This document shows positions 18,979 to 29,367 of a DNA stretch of 64,000 nucleotides, piece after piece. A program made the position numbers and the translations under genes. Within the stretch, counting starts at the first letter, position 1, and each line of letters starts with the position of its first letter. Under the pieces are notes generated by a model. The model had not been told where the DNA came from, did no database searches, and saw only the letters and a list, made by a program, of their open reading frames with translations. Origin of the DNA: Hyphomicrobiales bacterium (GTDB lineage Bacteria; Pseudomonadota; Alphaproteobacteria; Rhizobiales; Rhizobiaceae); contig UCJA01000012.1 of NCBI GenBank assembly GCA_900472675.1, positions 49,357-113,356 of the forward strand. Direction: 5' to 3'.

Positions 18979-19872
18979 TCAGTGCGCAGCGTTGTCATGT
19001 TCCTTGCTGGCGTAGACCGACTTCTTCGTCAGGTAGATCAGGCCGGTGAAGATCAGCAGGAACACGATGACCATGAAGCCGGTGCGCTTGCGGGCTTCCA
19101 GGTGCGGTTCGGCAGCCCACATCAGGAAGGCCGAGACGTCCTTGGAATACTGGTCGAGCGTCTGCGGCGTGCCATCGTCATAGGTGACCTGGTCGTTGCT
19201 GAGCGGCGGCGGCATGGCAAGCGAAGAGGCCGCGATGAAGTAAGGGTTGTAGTGACCGCCCGGGGGAACCTGCACGCCGGCCGGAGCCGTCTCGTAGCCG
19301 GTCAGCAGCGAGTGGATATAGTCCGGGCCGCCTTCCTGATACTGCGTGAACATGTCGAACACGAACTGCGGGAAGCCGCGGGTCACGCCGCGCGCCTTGG
19401 CGAGCAGCGACATGTCCGGCGGTGCGGCGCCGTTGTTGGCGGCAGCAGCAGCCTGAGCATTCGGATAGGGCGACGGGAAATAGTCGGACGCCACGGCGGT
19501 GCGCTCGAACATCTCGCCTTCGTCGTTCGGTCCGTCCTGAACCTTGTAGTTCGCTGCGAAGGCCTTCACCTGCGCTTCTGAATATCCCAGCTCCTCGAGC
19601 GTCCGGAACGGTACCAGGCGCATCGAATGGCAGGCGGAACAGACTTCCGAATAGACCTTCAGTCCACGCTGCAGCTGCGCCTTGTCATAATGGCCAAACG
19701 GCCCTGCAAAGCTCCACTCCTCAAGCTTTGGATGCTTGAGCGGATAATGCGGCGTTTCGGCTTCCGCATGCGCGGCACCCGCCTCGCCGGGTTTGGCCTC
19801 CTGAGCGGCGACCGCTCCCCCGAGGCCGGCCACGAAGGCCAGCGACAGGAGGCTTGAAACAAGCTTGTTCAT
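18979..19872 (-). CDS. petC: Cytochrome c1 of the bc1 complex
   Basis: Haem subunit of ubiquinol:cytochrome c reductase that passes electrons from the Rieske centre to cytochrome c. A signal peptide of about 23 residues is followed by the haem-binding site CSACH (Cys78, Cys81, His82), the region ASSLAMPPPLSND with the likely Met ligand, and a single C-terminal membrane anchor (GFMVIVFLLIFTGLIYL). The length of 297 residues is normal for alphaproteobacteria with separate b and c1. GGAAGAGAG precedes the ATG. It is the last gene of petA-petB-petC. Confidence 0.97.
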   Translation of the reverse strand: MNKLVSSLLSLAFVAGLGGAVAAQEAKPGEAGAAHAEAETPHYPLKHPKLEEWSFAGPFGHYDKAQLQRGLKVYSEVCSACHSMRLVPFRTLEELGYSEAQVKAFAANYKVQDGPNDEGEMFERTAVASDYFPSPYPNAQAAAAANNGAAPPDMSLLAKARGVTRGFPQFVFDMFTQYQEGGPDYIHSLLTGYETAPAGVQVPPGGHYNPYFIAASSLAMPPPLSNDQVTYDDGTPQTLDQYSKDVSAFLMWAAEPHLEARKRTGFMVIVFLLIFTGLIYLTKKSVYASKEHDNAAH

Positions 19873-19899
19873 ATCTCTCTTCCCTCTCGGTCGCAGGCG

Positions 19900-21189
19900 T
19901 CAGGCGCTGGCGTGGCCAGGCTTGAGCTTCTCCATGTCGGACTTGTTCTTCTTCTCGAGCACCGCTTCCGTAATGGAATTGGGGATGCGCCTTGGCGTCT
20001 CGAAGAGGCCGAGCAAGGGCATGATGACCAAGAAAAAGCCGAAGTAGTACAGCGTTCCGAGCTGCGACAGCACGGTGTAGAGGCCTTCCGCAGGCTGCGA
20101 GCCGAGCCAGCCGAGCATGATGGCATTGACGACGAACAGCCAGAAGAAAAGCTTGTACCAGGGACGATAGACCGCCGAGCGAACCTTGGACGTATCTAGC
20201 CATGGCAGGAAGAACAGGATGATGATCGAGCCGAACATCACCAGCACGCCACCGAGCTTGGAATCGATGAACCAGATGTTGAAGGTGATGGCGCGCAGCA
20301 TGGCGTAGAACGGCAGGTAGTACCATTCCGGAACGATGTGCGCCGGCGTCTTCAGCGCGTCGGCCGGAATGTAGTTGTCCGGATGACCGAGGAAGTTCGG
20401 CATGTAGAAGACGAACCAGGCAAAGACCAGCAGGAACACCGAAATGCCCAGTGCATCCTTCAGCGTCGCATAGGGCGTGAAGGCGACCGTATCGGTCTTG
20501 GTCTTCACCTCGACGCCGGTCGGATTGGTCTGGCCGGTTACGTGCAGAGCCCAGATGTGCAGGACAACGACGCCGGCGATCATGAAGGGCAGCAGGTAGT
20601 GCAGCGAGAAGAACCGGTTCAGCGTCGGCTGGTCCACGGCAAAGCCGCCGAGCAGGAACTGCTGGATCCATTCGCCTACCAACGGGAAGGCGGAGAAGAA
20701 GCCGGTGATGACGGTGGCGCCCCAGAAGGACATCTGTCCCCAGGGCAGCACGTAGCCCATGAAGCCGGTCGCCATCATCAAGAGGTAGATGACCACGCCG
20801 AGGATCCACAGGATCTCGCGCGGCGCCTTGTAGGAGCCGTAGTAGAGACCGCGAGCGATGTGCAGATAGACGGCGACGAAGAAGAACGACGCGCCGTTCG
20901 AATGCAGGTAGCGCAGCAGCCAACCGTGGTTGACGTCGCGCATGATCTTTTCGACGCTGTCGAAGGCGAGCCCGGTCGATGCCGTATAATGCATCGCCAG
21001 CACGATCCCCGTCACGATCTGGACGATCAGCATTACCGACAGCATGGCGCCGAAGGTATAGGCATAGTTCAGGTTGCGTGGAACGGGGTAGGAAACAAAG
21101 CTGTCATGGATCATGCGCGGCAGCGGAAGCCGCGAATCGATCCATTTTTCGACGCCGGACGACGGCTGGTATGTGGAATGCCCACTCAT
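19900..21189 (-). CDS. petB: Cytochrome b of the bc1 complex
   Basis: A 429-residue integral membrane subunit carrying the two b haems and the quinol oxidation and reduction sites. The pattern is complete: eight-segment hydrophobicity, [39 protein letters not shown] and the Qo motif PEWYY. A charged C-terminal tail ([11 protein letters not shown]) is typical of rhizobial cytochrome b. It lies 27 bases before petC and 14 bases after petA. Confidence 0.98.
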   Translation of the reverse strand: MSGHSTYQPSSGVEKWIDSRLPLPRMIHDSFVSYPVPRNLNYAYTFGAMLSVMLIVQIVTGIVLAMHYTASTGLAFDSVEKIMRDVNHGWLLRYLHSNGASFFFVAVYLHIARGLYYGSYKAPREILWILGVVIYLLMMATGFMGYVLPWGQMSFWGATVITGFFSAFPLVGEWIQQFLLGGFAVDQPTLNRFFSLHYLLPFMIAGVVVLHIWALHVTGQTNPTGVEVKTKTDTVAFTPYATLKDALGISVFLLVFAWFVFYMPNFLGHPDNYIPADALKTPAHIVPEWYYLPFYAMLRAITFNIWFIDSKLGGVLVMFGSIIILFFLPWLDTSKVRSAVYRPWYKLFFWLFVVNAIMLGWLGSQPAEGLYTVLSQLGTLYYFGFFLVIMPLLGLFETPRRIPNSITEAVLEKKNKSDMEKLKPGHASA

Positions 21190-21203
21190 CGATTAGATCC
21201 CCC

Positions 21204-21782
21204 TCACCCGATCTGGATCACTGTGTCGGACGTAAACTTGAACGCCGGTATTGCCAGGTTGGTCGGCGCCGGACCCTTTCGGATACGTCCTGCCGTGTCA
21301 TAGACCGAGCCGTGGCAGGGACAGAACCAACCGTTGTATTCGCCGGACTGGCCAAGCGGCACGCAACCGAGGTGCGTGCAGGAACCGATCATCACGATCC
21401 AGTTTTCCTTGCCGGCGCCGCCCGAGCGATCGACGCCCGTGGCCTGCGCGTCGGCCGCAAGGTTCGCGTTGCGGGCAATCGGATCCTTCAGCTCGCCGAG
21501 CGCCACCGCATTGGCGGCTTCCACTTCTTCCGGCGTGCGGTTGCGGATAAACACCGGCTTGCCGCGCCACTTCACGGTCAGCGACATGCCCGGCTCCACC
21601 GCGGCGACATTGACCTCGATCGAGGCCATGGCCAGCGTCGAGGAGTCCGGCCGCATCTGGTCGATGAACGGCCATGCAAAAGCCGCCACGCCGACCGCCC
21701 CCGCCATGCCGGTCGTCAGATACAGGAAGTCTCGGCGATTTGGCTCGCCCAGGTTGTCGCTTTTTGTGTCGTGTTCGCTCAC
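21204..21782 (-). CDS. petA: Rieske iron-sulfur subunit of the bc1 complex
   Basis: Carries the 2Fe-2S centre that takes the first electron from ubiquinol. Cluster motifs CTHLGC and CPCHGS are intact. The N-terminus has a twin-arginine signal-anchor (NRRDFLYLTTGMAGAVG) for export of the folded domain. The start chosen is GTG 21782 (VSEHDTKSD), which fits rhizobial homologues and is preceded by GGTGGA; a TTG 8 codons upstream lies within the ribosome-binding region. It is first in the petABC operon. Confidence 0.96.
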   Translation of the reverse strand: MSEHDTKSDNLGEPNRRDFLYLTTGMAGAVGVAAFAWPFIDQMRPDSSTLAMASIEVNVAAVEPGMSLTVKWRGKPVFIRNRTPEEVEAANAVALGELKDPIARNANLAADAQATGVDRSGGAGKENWIVMIGSCTHLGCVPLGQSGEYNGWFCPCHGSVYDTAGRIRKGPAPTNLAIPAFKFTSDTVIQIG

Positions 21783-22175
21783 GGTTCCACCATCCCTCTC
21801 GCGCAATCCGAAAACCGCTTTGCCGTCCCGTCGTGCGAATCTATCAGATCATAATTAGAACACAGATTCCCCGGCAATCCGGCGCGTTCTATGCTTGATC
21901 GCAAATTATGTCTAGTGTTGGCAAGGCCGCCGGGCACAATGCAGCAGAAACATCGGCCGCGTTCCACAACCCGTTTGCGCGCGGTCTTCGCACTTGCGAA
22001 ATGCCAAGAGGTTTGAAAGGTTTACCGCGTGACCGGCAAGGATCGGTCAAACCGGCTCATACAGCCTCTGCGAGCCCTTTCCCGACCCACTCACGGCCCG
22101 CTTCGGCGTTGCAACAATGGTGGCGCCATGCTAGGTCGCAGCCAGGGCAAATGGCAGCGTCGCGGGTATGATGTC
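21783..22175. other. Divergent intergenic region between petA and the EEP gene
   Basis: About 390 bases with no gene I can support apart from a possible N-terminal extension of the next gene. An A+T-richer patch at about 21835-21915 is the likely petABC promoter area. The stretch 22018-22060 holds complementary TGACC and GGTCA segments, which could fold but are unremarkable. Confidence 0.4.
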
Positions 22176-23117
22176 ATGAGACAGACGTTATCGGTTGCCA
22201 TCTGCGTCATCGTGTCGCTGGTGCTTGGCGCGTTGATGACCCGCTATGTCCACCCGCACTGGCTCCTGGCGACGCTGCACAGCCTGCAGCTCCACTTCGC
22301 TGTCGCCTGCGTGATTGCCATGCTGGTGGCCGTGGCACTCCACCGTCACCCCCTCGTCTATGCCATCCTTCTGGTTGCAGTCATCGTCACCGCCCATACG
22401 GTCTACATGACGCGCGACCTGTCAGTCGGCTTCAGCCAAGCGGATGCGGCCGCGCCGACCTTCAAGCTGATGAACTTCAACATCCTCTCCGACAATTACG
22501 AGAATGGCGAGGCGATCGCCGACGCCATCATCGCGTCGGGCGCCGACGTGGTGAACGTCATGGAGGCGACGCCCCTTCTCAACCAGCTGGAGCGGCTGAG
22601 TGCGACCTACCCCTATCGGCTTGGCTGCGGCGTCATCGTCGTCAACGACTGCGACCAGTTGATGCTCTCGAAGGTGCCGCTCGAGAACGCCTCGGTGCGT
22701 ACGCTCAGCGACATTTTCGAGAACCGCTTCATCCTGGCGCAGGTCACGCTCGCCGGCCATAAGATCAATGTCGGCGGCATCCACACCACCAAGCCCTACT
22801 TCGACAATTTCCACACCATGGAACTGGTTCGCTCAGCGCTGGCGATCACCGATACGGAGGGTCCGCTGATCCTGTCGGGGGATTTCAACGCCTCGAGCCT
22901 TGCGCCCAACATGCGCGCCTTCCTGACCTGGACCGACCTGCATCCCGCCGCCTGGGAGCCCGCCACCTGGCCAATCAAGGCCGGTGCCTTCGGCGTGCCG
23001 ATCGACCACATCTTTGTCCGCCCGCCGCTGAAGATCAAATCGATCGAGCGCATGCCGGACGCGATCGGCTCCAACCACTATGGCCTGATGGCCGAAATCG
23101 CCATCACCGGCCAGTGA
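22176..23117 (+). CDS. Membrane-anchored endonuclease/exonuclease/phosphatase family protein
   Basis: A protein of about 313 residues with three N-terminal hydrophobic segments (about 5-90) and a C-terminal EEP catalytic domain that probably faces the periplasm. Family motifs are LMNFNILS, VVNVMEATPL (catalytic Glu), GIHTT, LSGDFNAS (Asp-Asn pair) and GSNHYGLMAEI (terminal His). The family hydrolyses phosphodiester or phosphomonoester bonds in nucleic acids, lipids or inositol phosphates; the substrate cannot be told here. The start is uncertain: ATG 22176 fits the membrane segment, ATG 22128 and GTG 22029 are in frame upstream. It is convergent with an ABC exporter gene. Confidence 0.82.
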   Translation: MRQTLSVAICVIVSLVLGALMTRYVHPHWLLATLHSLQLHFAVACVIAMLVAVALHRHPLVYAILLVAVIVTAHTVYMTRDLSVGFSQADAAAPTFKLMNFNILSDNYENGEAIADAIIASGADVVNVMEATPLLNQLERLSATYPYRLGCGVIVVNDCDQLMLSKVPLENASVRTLSDIFENRFILAQVTLAGHKINVGGIHTTKPYFDNFHTMELVRSALAITDTEGPLILSGDFNASSLAPNMRAFLTWTDLHPAAWEPATWPIKAGAFGVPIDHIFVRPPLKIKSIERMPDAIGSNHYGLMAEIAITGQ

Positions 23118-23127
23118 GGCCAGAAGC

Positions 23128-24993
23128 CTAGACCGGCTCGTCCAGCGCGACGAAGCCGCCCGACTGGCGGGTCCAGAGATCCGCATAGAGCCCGCCACGG
23201 GCCAGCAGTTCGGCATGCGTTCCCTGCTCGATGATGCGGCCCTTGTCCACCACGACCAGCCGGTCGAGCGAGGCAATGGTCGACAGCCGGTGGGCGATCG
23301 CAAGCACCGTCTTGCCCTGCATCAGCCGGTCGAGGTTGGACTGGATGGCCGCCTCCACCTCTGAATCGAGCGCCGAAGTCGCTTCGTCCAGCACCAGGAT
23401 CGGTGCGTCCTTGAGCATCACCCGGGCAATCGCAATGCGCTGCCGCTGGCCGCCCGAAAGCTTGACGCCCCGTTCGCCCACATGCGCGTCGAAGGCTTTT
23501 CGGCCGCGCTGGTCGGTCAGCGTCAGGATGAACTGGTCGGCCTCGGCCTTGCGGGCTGCCTCCAGCAGGTCTTCGTCCGTGGCATCCGGCCGACCGAACA
23601 GGATGTTGTCGCGCACTGACCGATGCAGCAGCGAGGTATCCTGCGTCACCATGCCGAGGTTGAGCCGCAGCGACTCCTGCGTCACCTTGGCGATGTCCTG
23701 CCCGTCGATCAGGATGCGCCCGCCCTGGATGTCGTAGAAGCGCAGCAGCAGGTTCACCAGCGTCGACTTGCCGGCGCCTGAGCGTCCGATGATACCGATC
23801 TTCTCGCCCGGCCGGATGGTGATCGAGAAATCCTCGATCACCGGTTTTCCCGAGCCATAGGAGAAGGACACGTTCTCGATGCGGATCTCGGGCTTCCTGA
23901 CCACCAGTTCCTTGGCGCCGGGCGCATCCAGCAACCCGATCGGCTGCGAGATCAGTTCGGCAGCATTCTGCACCGTGCCGAAATTCCGCATGATGCCGTT
24001 GAACTGCGTCATGAGGCGTCCGAGCAGGAAGTTGAGCCGCAGCACCAGCGCCAGCGTGAAGGCAACAGCACCGGCGCTGATCTTGCCCTGAAGCCAGAGA
24101 TGGATGCAGAGCGCCGCCATCGAGGTGATCATCACGCCCGACAGCAGCGCCATCGAGGCGCGCACGCCGGTGATGAACCGGGTGAACATGATCAGCGTGT
24201 TCTGGTAGGTCTCGAACCCCTGCCGCATATAGCGGTCATTGGCCTCGTCGCGACCGAACAGGCGCAGCGTCTGGATGTTGCTGTAGGCATCCACCATGCG
24301 GCCGGACAGCATGGAGGAGGCCTCCGCCGTCTCGCGCGAATGGTAGCGGATGCGGGGCACGAAGTAGCGCGCCAAGAGCGAGAAGATCAGCACCCAGAGA
24401 CAGACGACCACCGCCAGCCGCCAGTCGAGCCCGCCCACCAGGAACAGCATGGAGGCGGCATAGATCACCACGAACCAGACGCTTTCCATCAGCGAGGTGA
24501 CGAGATCGCCGACCGCCTGCCCGCCCGCCCACACCTTGGTGACGATGCGGCCCGAAAAATCGTTCTGGAAGAAGGACAGCGATTGCCGCGCCACGTGCAT
24601 GTAGGATTGCCAGCGGACCAGATTGTAGAAGCCCGGCGTGATGATCTGCTGGTCGATCAGCGCCGTGAACAGCGTCACGACGAAGCGCACCACGGCGATA
24701 AGCACCAGCATGCCGACGAGTTCGCCGCCATGCTCCGCAAGCAGTCCCGGCCAGCCGTCGCCGGGCTTCACGGTGGCGAGGATATCGACGAGCCGCCCGA
24801 CGAACCAGAACAGCGTCGCCTCGATGCCGGCGGTGAGCCCGCCCAGCACCAGCATGGCAAGAAAAGGCGCCTTGGCCTGCGCCACATAGAACCAGATGAA
24901 CGCGAACACGCCCTCGGGCGGCTTCAGGTCCTCCCGCCGGGCGAATGGTTTGATCCAGTTCTCGAAGCTGCGGAAGAAGGAAGCGATCATCAT
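23128..24993 (-). CDS. ABC exporter, fused membrane and ATPase domains (first of two)
   Basis: About 621 residues: a six-segment type I exporter membrane domain (about 30-330) and an ATPase domain with Walker A GRSGAGKST, signature LSGGQRQR, Walker B ILVLDEATSALD and switch His in IAHRLS. It belongs to the MsbA/lipid and multidrug exporter group and would work as a dimer in the inner membrane. The start is uncertain: ATG 24993 or 24990 (MMIASFF) fits family length, but ATG 25038 and GTG 25083 are open upstream. Its closest relative here is the exporter at 27167-29020; a chemoreceptor gene separates them. The two might pair as a heterodimer, which is inference. Confidence 0.92.
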   Translation of the reverse strand: MMIASFFRSFENWIKPFARREDLKPPEGVFAFIWFYVAQAKAPFLAMLVLGGLTAGIEATLFWFVGRLVDILATVKPGDGWPGLLAEHGGELVGMLVLIAVVRFVVTLFTALIDQQIITPGFYNLVRWQSYMHVARQSLSFFQNDFSGRIVTKVWAGGQAVGDLVTSLMESVWFVVIYAASMLFLVGGLDWRLAVVVCLWVLIFSLLARYFVPRIRYHSRETAEASSMLSGRMVDAYSNIQTLRLFGRDEANDRYMRQGFETYQNTLIMFTRFITGVRASMALLSGVMITSMAALCIHLWLQGKISAGAVAFTLALVLRLNFLLGRLMTQFNGIMRNFGTVQNAAELISQPIGLLDAPGAKELVVRKPEIRIENVSFSYGSGKPVIEDFSITIRPGEKIGIIGRSGAGKSTLVNLLLRFYDIQGGRILIDGQDIAKVTQESLRLNLGMVTQDTSLLHRSVRDNILFGRPDATDEDLLEAARKAEADQFILTLTDQRGRKAFDAHVGERGVKLSGGQRQRIAIARVMLKDAPILVLDEATSALDSEVEAAIQSNLDRLMQGKTVLAIAHRLSTIASLDRLVVVDKGRIIEQGTHAELLARGGLYADLWTRQSGGFVALDEPV

Positions 24994-25124
24994 CGGGATA
25001 TAGGGGATCTGCCTGCCTTGGGAAAGCCTGCAGCACATGACATTTTGCAATGCGGCAAAGGCTTCAACGACAGATGGCGGCACCTCTAGGCGCCGCCATC
25101 TGTCTTGGTCCGTGGACCTGTGGT

Positions 25125-27005
25125 TTAGGCCCGGCCGCCGAAGGCCGTGGCAAGTCTTGCGCCCATGGCACGGGCCGGCGAAGCGACTGGGCGGGCGCTC
25201 GGCCGTGCGGCCTGGACGAATCCGCGGCCATCATCCAGCTTGAACTGCGACAGCAGTTCGTTGAGCGTCGCGGCCTGGGCGGCCAGGCTGTGGCTGGCGG
25301 CGGTCGTCTGCTCCACCATGGCCGCGTTCTGCTGCGTGCCCTGGTCCATGTGGTGGACCGAGGTGCTGATCTCGGCAAGGCCTGTCGACTGTTCGCGGGT
25401 CGCGACCACGATCGAAGCCACATTGGTGTTGATCTGCTGCACCTCAGACACGATCGCCTGCAGTGCCGCACCCGTCTGGTCGACCAGATCGACGCCGCCC
25501 CGCACCTTGCCGCCGGACGCGATGATCAGCGCCTTGATCTCCTTGGCAGCCTTGGCGGAGCGCTGCGCGAGTTCACGCACTTCCTGGGCAACGACGGCAA
25601 AGCCCTTGCCCGCTTCGCCAGCCCGTGCTGCTTCCACGCCGGCATTCAGCGCCAAAAGGTTGGTCTGGAAGGCGATGTCGTCGATCACTCCGATGATGTT
25701 GGTGATTTCGCTCGACGACTTTTCGATCGCCTCCATGGCATCGACCGCCTGGCGGACGATTTCGCCCGAACGCTCGGCGCCGGCGCGGGTGGCCTCCACC
25801 AGCGTGCCTGCCTCGCCGGCCCGGGCAGCGGAATCCTTGACCGCCTTCGTCACCTGCTCCAGCGCGGCTGCCGTCTCCTCGACGGAAGCGGCCTGCTGTT
25901 CGGTGCGCTTGGACAAGTCGTCGGCCGCGGCACGGATCTCGTTGGCACCGGCATCGATCATCCGGGCATTGTCGCCAACCGCCCGCAGCACGCCCTGCAG
26001 CTTGTCCAGCGAGTCGTTGAAATTGATCCGTAGCGGGTCGAGATGCGGTGCAAGGACGGTCTGGAGACGGACGGTCAGGTCGCCGTCCGAAAGCCCCTTC
26101 AGGCCCTGGGCAAGCCCCTCGACGGCCAGCGTCACCTCGGCGGCCTCGCGCGCCTTCTGCTCTTCGCGGGCGATACGTTCCCGTTCGCTGAGCGAACGGT
26201 TGGCAGCCGTTTCCTGCTCCAGCCGTTCGCGCTCCAGCGCGTTGGTGCGGAATACGGCGACCGCCGCCGCCATTTCACCGATCTCGTCGCGGCGTTCCGC
26301 ATGCGGGATCTCGACGCGGTTGTCACCGTCGGCCAGCGCGTTCATGGCCTGGGTGATGGAACTGATCGGCTTGGTGACGCGCGACCGCGTCAGGAGGGCG
26401 GCACCTATGGCGATGAGGACGGCAATCGCCACGCCGGCAATCGTCGAAAGCGCGATGAACTCGACCGCATCGGCGGCGGCCTGACGGTCATCGGCCGCGA
26501 ACTTCTTGTTGTCGTCGATCAGCCCCTGCAGCATGTCGCCCACTTCGCCGCCCTTCGGCACCATGTCGGCCAGCAGCGCCTTGGCTTCGTAGACGCGCGA
26601 ATTCTTGACGAAGGCGACGAAGTTTGCACCCAGGGCATCGTAGTCTTCCACCGCCTTGTGCAGAACGACCAGCTTTGCCTTGGTGTCCGCCAGGTGGCTG
26701 GTATCGCTGAACACCTTGAAGACCTGTTCGCGCTCCTTCATCGACGCATCGATCTGGTCCAGCCACTGCTTCTGGTCGGAGGCGGTGCTGGCCGAAAGCG
26801 TCATCAGGTAAAGCCGCCGGATGTTGGACATGATGCGGTCCATGTTGGCGATCATCAGCGAGCGGTCCATGCGCCGGCTGATGCTGCCGATCTGGTCGTC
26901 GAGCTGGTAGACCGACCGCATACCGGCAGCGCCCTGCAGGATGAGCATGAAGACGATCACGGCGAAAAGGACCGGCAATAGAAATTTGATTTTCATCGAG
27001 CGCAT
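25125..27005 (-). CDS. Methyl-accepting chemotaxis protein
   Basis: A 626-residue chemoreceptor. Membrane segments at about 5-25 and 180-205 bracket a helical periplasmic domain of about 150 residues (four-helix-bundle type). HAMP follows (about 206-260), with a second linker region and the cytoplasmic signalling hairpin containing the conserved tip [19 protein letters not shown] and [17 protein letters not shown]. No C-terminal CheR-docking pentapeptide is seen. The tail is Ala/Arg-rich. ATG 27005 or 26996 are both possible starts. It is flanked on both sides by paralogous ABC exporter genes on the same strand, so ligand sensing related to those exporters is conceivable but unproven. Confidence 0.95.
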   Translation of the reverse strand: MRSMKIKFLLPVLFAVIVFMLILQGAAGMRSVYQLDDQIGSISRRMDRSLMIANMDRIMSNIRRLYLMTLSASTASDQKQWLDQIDASMKEREQVFKVFSDTSHLADTKAKLVVLHKAVEDYDALGANFVAFVKNSRVYEAKALLADMVPKGGEVGDMLQGLIDDNKKFAADDRQAAADAVEFIALSTIAGVAIAVLIAIGAALLTRSRVTKPISSITQAMNALADGDNRVEIPHAERRDEIGEMAAAVAVFRTNALERERLEQETAANRSLSERERIAREEQKAREAAEVTLAVEGLAQGLKGLSDGDLTVRLQTVLAPHLDPLRINFNDSLDKLQGVLRAVGDNARMIDAGANEIRAAADDLSKRTEQQAASVEETAAALEQVTKAVKDSAARAGEAGTLVEATRAGAERSGEIVRQAVDAMEAIEKSSSEITNIIGVIDDIAFQTNLLALNAGVEAARAGEAGKGFAVVAQEVRELAQRSAKAAKEIKALIIASGGKVRGGVDLVDQTGAALQAIVSEVQQINTNVASIVVATREQSTGLAEISTSVHHMDQGTQQNAAMVEQTTAASHSLAAQAATLNELLSQFKLDDGRGFVQAARPSARPVASPARAMGARLATAFGGRA

Positions 27006-27166
27006 GGGATGTCCGCACAGGTTCAAGTTTGGGGAGTTGTACTCACCTTTCTGTCAGCCTGGCTTAAACAAAGACTTACCGCGCCGCGCGACTTTATGCC
27101 CTGCAACCTGCCCAAAAGCGTCGCAGGAGCGGGGGCCGCGGCACACTGCCCCGGCCCTTGGCTGTC

Positions 27167-29020
27167 TCATTCCGCCGCGGCGTCTGCCTCTGGCTCCTCG
27201 CCGATGAACCCGCCCGACTGGCGGCTCCACAGGTCGGCATAGATGCCGGAGCCGGCGGCCAGCTGCCGATGGGTCCCCTCCTCCACGATCCGGCCGCGGT
27301 CGAGCACGATCAGGCGATCCATTTCCGTCAGCGTCGACAGCCGGTGGGCGATCGCGATCACGGTCTTGCCCTCCATCAGCGCAAACAGGTTTTCCTGGAT
27401 GGCCGATTCCACTTCGGAATCGAGCGCCGAGGTCGCTTCGTCGAGCACCAGGATCGGCGCATCCTTGAGAAAGACGCGGGCGATCGCGATCCGCTGCCGC
27501 TGCCCGCCGGACAGCTTGACGCCACGCTCGCCCACATGCGCGTCGAGCCCGGTGCGGCCCTGCAGGTCGGTCACGCCGTCGATAAAGCTCCAGGCATTGG
27601 CCCGCTTGGCCGCCTCGATGATCTCCGCATCCGTGGCATCCGGACGCCCATAGGCGATGTTGTCGCGGATCGACCGGTGCAGCAGCGAGGTATCCTGCGT
27701 CACCACGCCGACCAGCGAACGCAGGCTGTCCTGGGTCACGAGTGCGATGTCCTGGCCGTCGATGGTGATGCGGCCACCTTCCAGGTCGTAGAAGCGCAGC
27801 AGGAGGTTCATCAGCGTCGTCTTGCCCGCGCCCGAACGGCCGACAAGGCCGATCTTCTCGCCAGCCGCGATCTCGAGGTTCATCCCGTCGATCACGCCGC
27901 TGCGCTTGCCATAGTGGAAGCGCACGTTCTCGTAGCGGAGATGCCCCTGCTTGGCCGTCAGCACCTTCGCATCCGGCTGGTCGGTCACTTCGTGAGGCTT
28001 GCGCATCATCGAGATGCCGTCATAGACGGTGCCGATGTTCTCAAACAGCGCCGAGACCTCCCACATCACCCACTGCGACATGCCGTTGATGCGCATGGCA
28101 AGACCGATCGCAATGGCGATCGCGCCGATGGAAACGGCGCTGTCCAGCCAGAACCAGATCGACAGGCCGCCGATCACGAACAGCGCGATGCAGTTGTAGG
28201 AATAGACGAGCACCTGGAACATCGTGACCTTGCGCATCTGGCCATAGACCGTCTGCAGGAAGACATCCATGGCGTCGCGGGCATAGGCTTCCTCGCGGCC
28301 CGCATGCGAAAACAGCTTCACGGTACCGATGTTCGTATAGCTGTCGACCACCCGGCCCATCATCATCGAACGGGCATCCGCCTGGGCGGCAGAGATCTTG
28401 CGCAGCCGCGGCACGAAATAGGCGACCGTCAGCGAATAGGCGATGATCCACACCACCAGCGGAATGGCCAGCCGCAGGTCGGCCGCCGCGACCACCATCA
28501 CCATGGAAATGAAATAGGTGACTACGTAGACGAACACGTCGAGCACCTTCATCACCGTCTCGCGGATCGCCAGCGACGTCTGCATGACCTTGGTCGAAAC
28601 GCGGCCCGCAAATTCGTTGGCAAAGAAGGTCATCGAATGGCGCAGCAGGAAGCGGTGCATCTGCCAGCGCGCGATCATCGGGAAATTGCCCATCAGGATC
28701 TGGTGCATGATCAGCGAATTGAGCGCAGCGACCGTGGGCAGGCCGATCAGCACCACCGCGCCCATCAACATCAGCCGCGGCCCCTCCGTCTGCAGGAAGG
28801 TGGCACGGTCCGCATGCGACAGCCAGTCGACGATCTGGCCGAGGAACTGGAACAGCATGACCTCGCCGATCGCGATCAGCATGGTGCAGACCGACATGAT
28901 AAGCACCCAGGGCCAGACCGGCTTGGTATAGTGCCAGAGAAAGCCGATGAGCGTCGAAGGCGGCAGGGTCGGCGTTTCCTCGGGGTAAGGATTGACGCGC
29001 GTTTCGAACCAGGAAAACAT
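27167..29020 (-). CDS. ABC exporter, fused membrane and ATPase domains (second of two)
   Basis: A 617-residue type I ABC exporter, paralogous to the one at 23128-24993. The N-terminus (MFSWFETRVNPYPEETPTLPP) leads into six membrane segments; the ATPase domain has Walker A GRSGAGKTT, LSGGQRQR, LVLDEATSALD and IAHRLS. The two ATPase domains share long identical stretches (for example DAHVGERGVKLSGGQRQR and SQ-type ends LYADLW/IYADLW with RQSGGF), so they arose by tandem duplication. The substrate is unknown; lipids or toxic compounds are typical for the group. A short ORF with a good ribosome-binding site lies 130 bases upstream. Confidence 0.94.
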   Translation of the reverse strand: MFSWFETRVNPYPEETPTLPPSTLIGFLWHYTKPVWPWVLIMSVCTMLIAIGEVMLFQFLGQIVDWLSHADRATFLQTEGPRLMLMGAVVLIGLPTVAALNSLIMHQILMGNFPMIARWQMHRFLLRHSMTFFANEFAGRVSTKVMQTSLAIRETVMKVLDVFVYVVTYFISMVMVVAAADLRLAIPLVVWIIAYSLTVAYFVPRLRKISAAQADARSMMMGRVVDSYTNIGTVKLFSHAGREEAYARDAMDVFLQTVYGQMRKVTMFQVLVYSYNCIALFVIGGLSIWFWLDSAVSIGAIAIAIGLAMRINGMSQWVMWEVSALFENIGTVYDGISMMRKPHEVTDQPDAKVLTAKQGHLRYENVRFHYGKRSGVIDGMNLEIAAGEKIGLVGRSGAGKTTLMNLLLRFYDLEGGRITIDGQDIALVTQDSLRSLVGVVTQDTSLLHRSIRDNIAYGRPDATDAEIIEAAKRANAWSFIDGVTDLQGRTGLDAHVGERGVKLSGGQRQRIAIARVFLKDAPILVLDEATSALDSEVESAIQENLFALMEGKTVIAIAHRLSTLTEMDRLIVLDRGRIVEEGTHRQLAAGSGIYADLWSRQSGGFIGEEPEADAAAE

Positions 29021-29152
29021 GGAGGAACTCCGGTGGCTCCCCTAAAGTCCCTCGGATGGCCAGGCCGGATCCGGGGCGGAGGGGATTATAAACATCCAGG
29101 GCGGCAATTCCCTGCAGACGAAAAGAGAAGCTTTGGTGAAAACCGCTGAGCG

Positions 29153-29209
29153 CTAGGCTAGGACGAAGAGGGTCCGGCTGCGGAGGCGCCAAAGCACGGT
29201 CTTATCCAT
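29153..29209 (-). CDS. Possible 18-residue leader ORF upstream of the ABC exporter
   Basis: A short ORF reading MDKTVLWRLRSRTLFVLA, preceded by GGGAG 6 bases before its ATG. It ends 132 bases before the exporter start on the same strand, in an otherwise gene-free stretch (29021-29367). The peptide is basic with a hydrophobic end. Good spacing of the ribosome-binding site is the main support; such short ORFs also arise by chance. The rest of this gap holds the trmL promoter and nothing else I can name. Confidence 0.35.
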   Translation of the reverse strand: MDKTVLWRLRSRTLFVLA

Positions 29210-29367
29210 GTGGGTCTCCCAAGGCTCGCGTTGAAGGTGTGGCTGCCTTTTAGCGTCTAAAGCCGACATTGAAAAGATCAAATCGCGGCGCGAAACCGGA
29301 AACTCGCCCGGGAAAAGCGCAAGTCCGGCCCTTGAGCAACGCCGCCCGCCTGGCCTAGACAGGTGGG

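Noticed and set aside
23150..27600. Long DNA similarity between about 23.2-23.8 kb and 27.2-27.8 kb
   Set aside because: It is explained by the conserved ATPase domains of two paralogous exporter genes, not by a mobile element.
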